From NCBI GenBank assembly GCA_030611625.1, contig JAUWPK010000152.1:1-8224 (forward strand): a DNA stretch of 8,224 nt. The letters are read 5' to 3'. The notes beneath the pieces are model-generated. The model ran no database searches. It was not told the DNA's origin and saw nothing but the letters and a program-made list of their open reading frames with translations. Shown one piece after another: positions 1 to 5,632 of the stretch (its first letter is position 1; every line of letters begins with the position of its first letter). Origin of the DNA: Promethearchaeum sp. GTDB taxonomy: Archaea > Asgardarchaeota > Lokiarchaeia > Sigyniarchaeales > Promethearchaeaceae. A program made the translations under genes and the position numbers.

Positions 1-14
1 AGAAGGTCTGAAAT

Positions 15-90
15 AAAACCTATCCTAAAAGAGAAGGAACTAGTCGTTATCCAAAGAAGGACGGAAAAAGTCGCTACCCTAAAAAAGAAT
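15..90. repeat. Degenerate 27-bp direct repeats at window edge
   Basis: Three imperfect copies share the core TA(T/C)CC, starting at 21, 48 and 75, so the period is exactly 27 bases. The two better copies (42-61 and 69-90) share AGTCG(T/C)TA(T/C)CC followed by an A-rich stretch. GAAGG blocks lie between copies but at varying offsets, so there are small indels. The plus frame beginning at base 1 is open to a stop at 148-150, and 27 bases equals nine codons, but the reading is antisense to the mtnA remnant and resembles no family I know. The array may continue beyond the left edge. Confidence 0.4.
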
Positions 91-96
91 AAACTG

Positions 97-198
97 TTAT
101 TTATATCTCTGAATCAGCTCTTCTGGACTAAAATCGCCATCTTCGGTTAGAACAGCCAGAAAGGCTGTTTCTAAACTGAGCGAAAATGATGCCATCAT
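97..198 (-). pseudogene. C-terminal tail remnant of an mtnA paralogue
   Basis: Read on the minus strand, this stretch ends in TEDGDFSPEELIQRYK and a TAA stop (97-99). The intact MtnA at 1146-2186 ends in TEDGVFSPEELIRRYN, so 13 of 16 residues match. At DNA level 101-147 matches 1150-1196 at 39 of 47 positions, and most differences are synonymous. Upstream of position 147 nucleotide similarity stops. A phenylalanine lies 12 residues before TEDG in both readings, which may be chance. The frame is open back to a stop at 253-255, but there is no room for the rest of the 346-residue enzyme, and it begins right after the MNT gene ends. It is best read as the displaced or decayed 3' end of an mtnA-like gene. 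Expression is doubtful. Confidence 0.7.
151..169. other. Perfect 7-bp hairpin at edge of mtnA repeat
   Basis: AACAGCC (151-157), a 5-base loop AGAAA, then GGCTGTT (163-169) form a perfect stem. It starts within a few bases of the point where similarity to the mtnA tail ends. For the minus-strand genes it lies about 75 bases past the MNT stop, so it could help end the HEPN/MNT transcript. It is not followed by a long T run on the minus strand. It could equally mark a recombination junction. Confidence 0.4.
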
Positions 199-244
199 AA
201 TATAAATCCAAATCGAACTTATAAAACTTAAGGTATTTGAAATA

Positions 245-670
245 TCAAAGATTCAGCAAATTAAGACGCTTTTTAATACCTCTTATCTTTTCAGCGATAG
301 TTTTAATCTTATTTTCTTCGATTCTAAAGCGAGCATAACTCCATTTTTTTCTATAATAATATAAATATTCAGAAATCTCAAGAGCATTGCCATAAATAAC
401 TTCGTAATTAGTAATAATATTCATTTGAAGGGTTAAAGGAAGGATCTCAAAAACTCTTATATCATAATTTGATGGGGCATTTCCTATAATATCTGCCCAA
501 AATTGTAAATTATAATCCCTATTTTGATTTTTACTTAAGATTGCAACATCAATATCGGATCGATCAGGGATATAATAATTACTTAACCAACTTCCAAATA
601 CAATAACCCAATTATTTTTAAGGATATTTAATTCTCCTTTAATCTGTTGAATCGAGATTGAGTTTTTCAT
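245..670 (-). CDS. MntA-like nucleotidyltransferase antitoxin (MNT)
   Basis: This 141-residue protein is a minimal nucleotidyltransferase of the DNA polymerase beta fold. The motif begins at G26-S27 (VFGSW) and continues to D39-I-D41, with a third acidic residue likely at D70 (YDIRVFE). The spacing is GS-x11-DxD, one residue longer than the common form. A late VIYGN (91-95) resembles the 'YG' strand of the family. Members paired with HEPN toxins act as antitoxins by transferring AMP to a tyrosine near the toxin's active site, as established for the MntA-HepT system. The gene lies second, after hepT, and its start overlaps the toxin's end by 32 bases, so translation is probably coupled. The ATG at 670 is the only methionine before the motif. 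An alternative is a stand-alone nucleotidyltransferase, but the pairing makes antitoxin much more likely. Confidence 0.85.
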   Translation of the reverse strand: MKNSISIQQIKGELNILKNNWVIVFGSWLSNYYIPDRSDIDVAILSKNQNRDYNLQFWADIIGNAPSNYDIRVFEILPLTLQMNIITNYEVIYGNALEISEYLYYYRKKWSYARFRIEENKIKTIAEKIRGIKKRLNLLNL

Positions 671-1058
671 TTATTATCACTTTAATTATTTCAACAAAAT
701 TATTTAAATAAGCTACAACATTCTCTTTTTCTTTAATAAGTAAATCTTCTTCTATCTTATTGTACTTATGAACCAACGCATTCCTTAATCCGTTTAATTT
801 CCTTAAATGTTCCGCTAATGAAGGTGAAAGCATTTTAAATTTAACTAGTTCATCAATATTCGAATAGTCATCATTCACAATTATTCCAAAATCCTTACAT
901 AACATAGCAACAATATCCATTGCTGCATCAATTGAGACTTGAAATCGATAAAAGAGCGCATCCACTAAGAATGGATTTGAATCAAGATTGCTGGGTAATA
1001 TATTGATTTTTTCGAGAATAAACTCCATTTTATGAAAATATTTATCTGAACGGTTCAT
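639..1058 (-). CDS. HepT-like HEPN ribonuclease toxin
   Basis: From the ATG at 1058 the product is 139 residues and mostly helical, as in HEPN (DUF86) proteins. The catalytic RX4HXY motif is plain: GLRNALVHKY, with R92, H97 and Y99 in this numbering. Such proteins cut RNA and stop growth unless the tyrosine is AMPylated by the partner nucleotidyltransferase; here that would be Y99 and the MNT protein encoded next. An in-frame TTG at 1091 would add 11 residues (up to LLLVNIIEKL), but it lies on the TATA-like box at 1091-1100, whereas the ATG at 1058 sits where a transcript from that box would first offer a start. The first gene of the two-gene cassette, it is transcribed away from mtnA. Identification is strong; the RNA target cannot be told from sequence. 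Confidence 0.88.
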   Translation of the reverse strand: MNRSDKYFHKMEFILEKINILPSNLDSNPFLVDALFYRFQVSIDAAMDIVAMLCKDFGIIVNDDYSNIDELVKFKMLSPSLAEHLRKLNGLRNALVHKYNKIEEDLLIKEKENVVAYLNNFVEIIKVIINEKLNLDSTD

Positions 1059-1090
1059 AAGTTTTTCAATTATATTTACTAATAAAAGCA

Positions 1091-1100
1091 AATTTAAATA
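1091..1100 (-). promoter_or_regulatory. TATA-like box for the HEPN/MNT operon
   Basis: On the minus strand this reads TATTTAAATT, a good archaeal TATA-box match. A transcription start about 25 bases downstream (near 1070) would leave a leader of roughly 11 bases before the ATG at 1058. The box lies in the 87-base gap between the mtnA stop and that ATG, so the cassette need not depend on mtnA transcription. It is a pattern match only. Confidence 0.5.
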
Positions 1101-1145
1101 TTGTTATGGTGAAGTTTTATGGATAGAAATGTGTTGCATATAAAG

Positions 1146-2186
1146 CTAATTATATCTCCGAATTAATTCTTCTGGGCTAAAAACACCATCTTCCGTAATG
1201 ATTTTTGTTATTAGATCAAACGGAGTTGCGTCAAAAGCATAATTTATACATTCAACACCATCAGGAACAATTGGCTCCTTAATTTTTCCCATTATCTCAG
1301 CAACCTCAAATTGGGCATTTCGTTGCTCAATTATTACATCTTTTTCCGATTCATTTAACGAAAGCGTTGATTTTGGAGCTACAACATACATTGGAATATT
1401 ATGATACTTTGCAGCCATAGCAACCATGAAAGTCCCAATTTTATTGAAAACTACTCCGTTTACAATGCGGTCGGCATCCACAATTACCTTATTAATCTTT
1501 CCCATTCGCATCATTAAACCTGCATTATTATCCACTTCAACCTTTACCGGAATTTTATCATAATGTAATTCCCAAGCAGTTAATCTTGCACCTTGTAATC
1601 TCGGTCTAGTTTCATCAGCAATAACTTGGATTTTTTTCCCTTCTTCCTCAATTGCCCATCTGATAGGTGCTAAAGCAGTCCCATACTGCACAGTTGCTAA
1701 AGAACCCGCATTACAATGAGTCAATACTGTATCCCCATCATCTAATAAAGTAGCTCCGTGTTTTCCCATAGCGCGATTGGTATCGATATCGACTTGCCAC
1801 ATTTTTTGGCATTCTGAAATAATTAATTTTGTAAGTTCTGGAGGAGATGATGGATTATTTTCAATCAAGTTTTGAATTCTTTTAACTGCCCAAGTTAAAT
1901 TTACAGCAGTCGGACGCGTTTTTGAAATTATTCGGGCAGCATTTTCCATTTCAATATTAAATTTTTCAACATCTAGGTTTTGAAATTCTATTGCAGCTAA
2001 GGCCATTCCCATTGCTGCCGTAACTCCAATTGCAGGAGCACCCCTAATATTCATATCTTTTATTGATTTTGCAGCAGCTCTGTAATCAGATATCTCTAAA
2101 TACGATAAGACTCCAGGTAACTTAGTCTGATCGATCATTTTAATAATATTTTTTTCAGTAATCCACCTTATAGAGGGCATTGGCAT
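1146..2186 (-). CDS. mtnA: S-methyl-5-thioribose-1-phosphate isomerase
   Basis: A full-length 346-residue member of the MtnA/eIF2B-alpha family. It converts methylthioribose-1-phosphate to methylthioribulose-1-phosphate in salvage of methylthioadenosine, in the cytoplasm. Family blocks appear in order: IRGAPAIG (47-54), RPTAVNLTWA (91-100), HCNAGSLAT with the catalytic cysteine C158, ETRPRLQGARLTAWEL (192-207), ADRI with the catalytic aspartate D239, NKIGTF (248-253), and a C-terminal FDATPFDLITKIITEDG. The related archaeal ribose-1,5-bisphosphate isomerases are shorter and lack the RGAPAIG form, so MtnA is preferred. Variations from the usual blocks are DNNAG for DNMAG and NGVVFNKIG for NGD..NKIG. 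The ATG at 2186 (MPMPSIRW) is used; the ATG two codons later is equally possible. It follows the zinc-ribbon gene by 37 bases. Its last 47 bases recur at 101-147. Confidence 0.93.
   Translation of the reverse strand: MPMPSIRWITEKNIIKMIDQTKLPGVLSYLEISDYRAAAKSIKDMNIRGAPAIGVTAAMGMALAAIEFQNLDVEKFNIEMENAARIISKTRPTAVNLTWAVKRIQNLIENNPSSPPELTKLIISECQKMWQVDIDTNRAMGKHGATLLDDGDTVLTHCNAGSLATVQYGTALAPIRWAIEEEGKKIQVIADETRPRLQGARLTAWELHYDKIPVKVEVDNNAGLMMRMGKINKVIVDADRIVNGVVFNKIGTFMVAMAAKYHNIPMYVVAPKSTLSLNESEKDVIIEQRNAQFEVAEIMGKIKEPIVPDGVECINYAFDATPFDLITKIITEDGVFSPEELIRRYN
1150..1196. repeat. mtnA 3'-end copy of a 47-bp direct repeat
   Basis: Same-strand partner of 101-147, identical at 39 of 47 positions. 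The two copies bracket 148-1149, which holds exactly the HEPN/MNT pair with its promoter. This copy codes the last residues of the intact MtnA. The pairing resembles the paired ends left when DNA integrates at the 3' end of a gene, but no integrase gene is visible, and the similarity is low for a recent event. Confidence 0.65.
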
Positions 2187-2223
2187 GAATAAATAAATAA
2201 AGCAATAAATAATAATTTGATAT

Positions 2224-2421
2224 CTATGATTTTTTTTTCTGGATTCGAATCATCCGGTTTTGATGATATTTTTTTATATTCTTCTCTGGATAGGCGTTAA
2301 ATTCAACGAAATTTTCGGTTTCGGTGATAAAGTGATAATAAGAATTGCATTTTGAACATAAAAAATGCGAATTATTAGTAATTTCGTTTTTTTCCATGCA
2401 ATATATACATTGAATTTCCAT
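2224..2421 (-). CDS. Small zinc-ribbon protein
   Basis: A 65-residue protein with two CxxC knuckles, C5-x2-C8 and C22-x2-C25, spaced as in a single zinc ribbon that binds one zinc ion. The rest has an aromatic strand (YYHF) and a basic C-terminal tail ending QKKKS, which could contact nucleic acid or protein. No longer domain is present, so no specific function can be given. It starts 9 bases after the transglutaminase-like gene. The GGGAT before its ATG, overlapping that gene's stop codon, is one of the few Shine-Dalgarno-like sequences here and suggests translation from a shared message. Conserved cysteines and tight spacing argue that it is real. Confidence 0.7.
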   Translation of the reverse strand: MEIQCIYCMEKNEITNNSHFLCSKCNSYYHFITETENFVEFNAYPEKNIKKYHQNRMIRIQKKKS

Positions 2422-2430
2422 TCTATATCC

Positions 2431-3117
2431 CTAGTTTTTCTTCGAATTTTGAGTTTTTTGAGTTTTTCTATTTTTTTTTCTATACTTCAAAATATATGGA
2501 GCATAATACTTGAACCAAGTAAAAACTATGGGAATATAGGGTACTTTGGAAAAAGTTCCCCGATCTTTGATATAATCCATAAATTTATTCCCTGATAAAT
2601 CCAATGGATTAAAAAGTGCATCATCTTTACCATTAAATTCAGTAATATAATAATTGTGCCTAATACAAAGTTCTTTATCATAAGCGGGGCTAGCTTTTAC
2701 CCATTTTCCATTAAGGTAAAATTCAACAAAACCATGGTAAATAATTTCTTCACCTAATTTTTCAATCCATTCAGGTCTTAGAAGATGATTTTTCAAATCA
2801 ACAAAATGAAGTCTTGTTGGGATTCCTGCAGCCCTCCCAAAAGCAGTTAAAAGTATGGCTTTTCGAACGCAATGCCCGTAACCTTGTTTTAATGTCGTGG
2901 ATGCTTTGAGGGAATTAGGAGAAGAGAAATTAAGCGTTACTTTATACTTAATATTATCGCGAACATAATAAAATAATTTCACTGCTTTTTGAATTTCATC
3001 ATTCTCGGGTATATTTTCGATGATTTTGTTTAATTCACTTAAAATATTTGGAGTTTTCCAATTAATCATATAAGAAGTTTTTAGGTAACGAGATAAGTCT
3101 CTTTTATCATAGTGCAC
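2431..3117 (-). CDS. Transglutaminase-like cysteine protein
   Basis: A 228-residue protein with a transglutaminase/cysteine-protease core. The likely triad is C83 in YGHCVRKAILL, H128 in YHGFVEFYLNGKW and D147 in SPAYDKE. The helix before the cysteine (VKLFYYVRDNIKY, 47-59) and the AAGIPTRLHFVD strand (96-107) are typical of the family. Archaeal members are usually thought to act as proteases, peptide transferases or deamidases; the substrate is unknown. There is no signal peptide, and the C-terminus is a lysine-rich tail (KYRKKNRKTQ), so it is probably cytoplasmic. The start is GTG at 3117; the next in-frame ATG, 16 codons later, would cut off the YLKTSYMI stretch that family members normally have. 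It heads a probable transcript with the zinc ribbon and mtnA. A TATA-like AATTTAAA lies at about 3158-3165. Confidence 0.83.
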   Translation of the reverse strand: MHYDKRDLSRYLKTSYMINWKTPNILSELNKIIENIPENDEIQKAVKLFYYVRDNIKYKVTLNFSSPNSLKASTTLKQGYGHCVRKAILLTAFGRAAGIPTRLHFVDLKNHLLRPEWIEKLGEEIIYHGFVEFYLNGKWVKASPAYDKELCIRHNYYITEFNGKDDALFNPLDLSGNKFMDYIKDRGTFSKVPYIPIVFTWFKYYAPYILKYRKKNRKTQKTQNSKKN

Positions 3118-3273
3118 TCTAATTAAAAGAATATATTATAGTAAAAAAACTAGTGGATTTAAATTAAAAAAGGAGCAAAAGCGTTTATAAAAAAAAACTA
3201 TTTATTACCATTAAATTGCTTAAATTAATCCGAATTGTTTTAGATTCAGAATAATTTTAGTTAATTTTTAATT

Positions 3274-3459
3274 CTACGAGTTATAAGTTAATTCAATCAT
3301 ACTTTCCGCAATCTGATTGAAGAGAGATTCTACACCAGTGCAATCTAATGCAGAAGTTTCAAAGAATAAATTAATATTAAATTCATTTCTAAACGTATCT
3401 ATTTGATCATTATAATTAATTTTCAAATTCTCTCATTGTAAAAAGAAGATGAAAAATGG
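3274..3459 (-). pseudogene. Tail remnant of a second small GTPase
   Basis: The minus strand encodes a 52-residue open stretch ending in a TAG stop (3274-3276). Over 40 residues, 28 are identical to residues 163-202 of the intact small GTPase next door, including the G5 motif ETSALD and LFNQ. An in-frame stop (3433-3435) interrupts the frame. Beyond it the same frame gives PFFIF, matching the PFFLV strand of the neighbour before its G4 motif, with a deletion of about four residues. The G4 motif itself and everything N-terminal (P-loop, switches) are missing. It is a decayed tandem copy, 69 bases downstream of its intact relative and in the same orientation. No start codon is available for a useful product. 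Confidence 0.82.
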
Positions 3460-3528
3460 GTTAAAAACAGATAAACTACTTGATTTTCAAAGAAGAAAAT
3501 AGATAGTAAAAATGCTCACTAAATTATC

Positions 3529-4149
3529 TTATTCTTTATTTGCCAATTCAAGCATACTACTGGCAACTTGATTGAAGAGATCTGAAACGCCATTTGTATC
3601 CAATGCGCTCGTTTCAAAATATAAATCAATATTGAATTCTTTTCTAAACAAGTCAACTTGATCTGGAGTGATAGCAGTTGGAGTACTTGCAACCAAGTCA
3701 GATTTGGTTCCCACCAAGAAAAATGGAATATCTGGTTTATCCCATATATCCCCTTCTTTTAGTAAATCGATCCATTCATATAATTTCTGTAGGGTAGAAG
3801 CTCGAGTTAGGTCGAAACATAAGATCACGCCCTTTGCACCCTTTAGATATGAAGAAAGTACAAATCTGAAGCGTTCCTGGCCAGCAAAGTCCCAAAGTAA
3901 CAATATTATTTGATTAACATTTTTTTCATCAGTTATTTCTATCTTTTTCATGAAAAAATCTGTTCCTATTGTCATTTTGGTAGAATCTACAAAGATATTG
4001 CTAACAGATCGATGCAACAGAGTTGTTTTTCCAACTCCTCCTTCACCAATCACAATTACTTTTTTCTGAATTTTTTTTATAGGTTTTGAATTCTCTGGTG
4101 AGGAATTTTGATTGATAGTTGAAATCATTTTACCCATATATATAATCAT
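3529..4149 (-). CDS. Ras/Rab-like small GTPase
   Basis: A 206-residue small GTPase with all five G motifs: P-loop GEGGVGKTT (35-43), switch I threonine in KMTIGTDF (58-65), WDFAGQE (86-92) with the Ras-type glutamine Q91, TKSD (148-151) and ETSAL (179-183). It should bind and hydrolyse GTP as a molecular switch. There is no C-terminal cysteine for lipid attachment and no membrane segment, so it is probably soluble or recruited by a partner. Expansion of this family is typical of Asgard archaea. The start is uncertain: ATGs at 4149, 4137 and 4128 all precede the conserved domain, which begins near residue 28, and a low-complexity Asn/Ser/Lys stretch lies between. No obvious GAP or exchange-factor gene is adjacent. 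It is divergently transcribed from the ATP-grasp gene. A degraded paralogue lies downstream. Confidence 0.92.
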   Translation of the reverse strand: MIIYMGKMISTINQNSSPENSKPIKKIQKKVIVIGEGGVGKTTLLHRSVSNIFVDSTKMTIGTDFFMKKIEITDEKNVNQIILLLWDFAGQERFRFVLSSYLKGAKGVILCFDLTRASTLQKLYEWIDLLKEGDIWDKPDIPFFLVGTKSDLVASTPTAITPDQVDLFRKEFNIDLYFETSALDTNGVSDLFNQVASSMLELANKE

Positions 4150-4265
4150 AAAATATCTTTTAACATCTTTTCTTTGGAAATATTGTTAAAAATATTATGA
4201 TGTTTTTTAGTGATTTTTCTATTGTTATCAGATATATGCATTTTTCCTTCAGAGGGCTATTTGAA

Positions 4266-4273
4266 TTTAAATA
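4266..4273 (+). promoter_or_regulatory. TATA-like box for the ATP-grasp gene
   Basis: TTTAAATA is centred about 41 bases before the ATG at 4311. A transcription start some 26 bases downstream, near 4296, would give a leader of roughly 15 bases. It lies in the 161-base divergent gap between the GTPase and ATP-grasp genes. For the GTPase, A/T-rich TATA-like elements occur near 4150-4157 and 4189-4198 on the minus strand, but which one is used cannot be decided. No operator-like dyad was seen. Confidence 0.45.
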
Positions 4274-4310
4274 AGATATTTTATCAGTAAAAACTATTAT
4301 AAAATTGAAT

Positions 4311-5360
4311 ATGAAAATTGCAGTTATTAGTGATACAAAATTAATATCTCAAATTGAGGGGAAAAACCCAAAAAAAGCAGTTGAATCAGAAATTGATTTA
4401 CAGGAAAATGTGATAAAAACCCCATTAGCAACCCTCCAAGAAGCATTAAAGGATTTTGGTAATAAGATATCATTTATTCCTCCAAACCTCGAGTTGATTA
4501 CTCAAATAAAACCGAATTCTTACGATTTAATCATTAAAGCAAATAAAAACTCTACAAAACACCATCCAGCACAATTTATTGGACTCTTAGATTTAACTGA
4601 AATCCCCTATTGCGGATCCCAAATAGATGCTATTACAATTTGTAAAAATAAACCACTTTTCAAATCGCTTTTACAATTAAATTACATTGCAACACCTAAA
4701 TTTCAAATCTTAAAAGTTCAAAGTGGAAAAATACCAGACATTAGAAAAGATTTCAAATTTCCACTGATTTTAAAATTTTTCAATGCCGGAATCCATACAC
4801 AATCAATATTGGATAAGGTAATTACAAATTCTGATGAGCTCGATGAAAATTTAAACATCAATTTAAAGAAATCAAAAAATTACTTTGTTTTATTGGAAGA
4901 ATATATTGTTGGACGAAAGTTCTATCTGCCTATTTTGGGAAATGAATTAAACGGGAACATACGTTTTTTACCTGCAATTGAAACAATCAGTTCGGATGAA
5001 GAAGATCTTCTAGCTAAATTATCGTTGAATTCAGATTCGCTGGAAAAAAAATTCTTGGAAATGACGAACCCCTTAATTAAACATGCAAGAAAAATGGCAA
5101 TTAAGGCATACAACTTCTTTAATTGTAAAGATTATGCAATGGCAGTGTTTATATTAGACAAAAATACCAATAATCTATTACTTCATGAATTAAATCCGTT
5201 GACTAGCATTTTACCGGGTGGAAAAATCAGTATTGCGGCAGAACACTTAGGAATCTCTTATTCTGAAATGATAAATGATATCATATTAACAACATTACTT
5301 AGATATGATATTAAATTGAAAGGAAAATATGCTAAACAATTGAAAAATCTAAAAAACTGA
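4311..5360 (+). CDS. Atypical D-Ala-D-Ala-ligase-like ATP-grasp enzyme
   Basis: A 349-residue ATP-grasp protein laid out like D-alanine-D-alanine ligase: N-terminal MKIAVISD fold, IPYCGS (98-103) followed by a lysine (K112) in CKNKPLFKSLL, FPLILKFF with the ATP-binding lysine K155, LLEEYIVGRKF (194-204), and the metal-binding pair E293 and N295 in HELNP. Such enzymes join two carboxyl/amine substrates using ATP. Three usual features are altered. The glycine-serine loop after K155 reads NAGIHTQS. The position of the metal aspartate (D257 in E. coli DdlB) appears to be V279, and the neighbouring catalytic arginine (R255) appears to be M277. Archaea lack the usual peptidoglycan, so the substrate is unlikely to be D-Ala for a cell wall; another peptide-like ligation or reduced activity is possible. 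The ATG at 4311 is preferred over a TTG two codons earlier. Confidence 0.82.
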   Translation: MKIAVISDTKLISQIEGKNPKKAVESEIDLQENVIKTPLATLQEALKDFGNKISFIPPNLELITQIKPNSYDLIIKANKNSTKHHPAQFIGLLDLTEIPYCGSQIDAITICKNKPLFKSLLQLNYIATPKFQILKVQSGKIPDIRKDFKFPLILKFFNAGIHTQSILDKVITNSDELDENLNINLKKSKNYFVLLEEYIVGRKFYLPILGNELNGNIRFLPAIETISSDEEDLLAKLSLNSDSLEKKFLEMTNPLIKHARKMAIKAYNFFNCKDYAMAVFILDKNTNNLLLHELNPLTSILPGGKISIAAEHLGISYSEMINDIILTTLLRYDIKLKGKYAKQLKNLKN

Positions 5361-5510
5361 ACGCAACAATTAATTGTAAATTCAATAATGTTTGTAGATT
5401 ATAATGTTATGATCATATGTGTTGCAATTTTAGTATTTTCAGTCGTTTTACTAAATTTAATTTCAGATATATCATATGCTGTTTTAGATCCTCGCATTAG
5501 ATATGATTAA
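5361..5510 (+). pseudogene. C-terminal tail of a DppB-type peptide permease
   Basis: The plus strand reads about 49 residues to a TAA stop at 5508-5510. It carries the ending typical of DppB/OppB-type ABC transporter permeases: LIVNSIMFVDYNVM, a hydrophobic helix, then NLISDISYAVLDPRIRYD, where the family has NLLVD.LYA.LDPRIRY. Only this last transmembrane segment and tail remain of a protein normally over 300 residues. It starts within a few bases of the ATP-grasp stop codon (5358-5360) and is in the same reading frame, so recombination seems to have joined the two genes here. No partner permease, ATPase or binding protein is seen. An ATG at 5388 could start a 40-residue peptide, but I expect no transport function. 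Confidence 0.72.
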
Positions 5511-5569
5511 AAATCGTTATTTTTTTCCTAAATGGTTAGGTAAAGTTGTTTTAACAAATATACATCAAT

Positions 5570-5587
5570 AAATTCTTGAGAGAATTT
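5570..5587. other. Perfect 7-bp hairpin downstream of permease tail
   Basis: AAATTCT, a TGAG loop and AGAATTT form a perfect inverted repeat. It lies 59 bases after the permease-tail stop and 45 bases past the stop of the unidentified minus-strand frame, so it could be a leftover transcript end for either side. The AT-rich setting makes chance palindromes fairly likely. Confidence 0.3.
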
Positions 5588-5632
5588 ACGCTAAATGAAA
5601 TTGAATATTGAAGGTAAAGAAATTTTTGATCG

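Noticed and set aside
15..90. CRISPR array
   Set aside because: The units are imperfect and follow one another with no room for unique spacers; no cas gene is present.
1..150. Plus-strand open frame from the left edge ending at a TAG (148-150)
   Set aside because: It runs through the 27-bp repeats and antisense to the mtnA tail; the sequence resembles no known protein end.
1059..1091. TTG at 1091 as the start of the HEPN toxin
   Set aside because: It overlaps the TATA-like box at 1091-1100, and the family usually begins close to the ATG used here at 1058.
2187..2223. SAM-type riboswitch before mtnA
   Set aside because: The gap is only 37 AT-rich bases with no paired elements, and the class is mainly bacterial.
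2365..2595. Plus-strand open frame across the zinc-ribbon/transglutaminase junction
   Set aside because: It is antisense to two supported genes and its hydrophobic product reflects the complement of Lys/Asn-rich codons.
3668..3913. Plus-strand open frame inside the small GTPase gene
   Set aside because: It is antisense to the conserved G3-G4 region of a clearly coding gene and has no recognisable features.
4922..5113. Minus-strand open frame inside the ATP-grasp gene
   Set aside because: It lies fully opposite conserved coding sequence and has no promoter or family resemblance.
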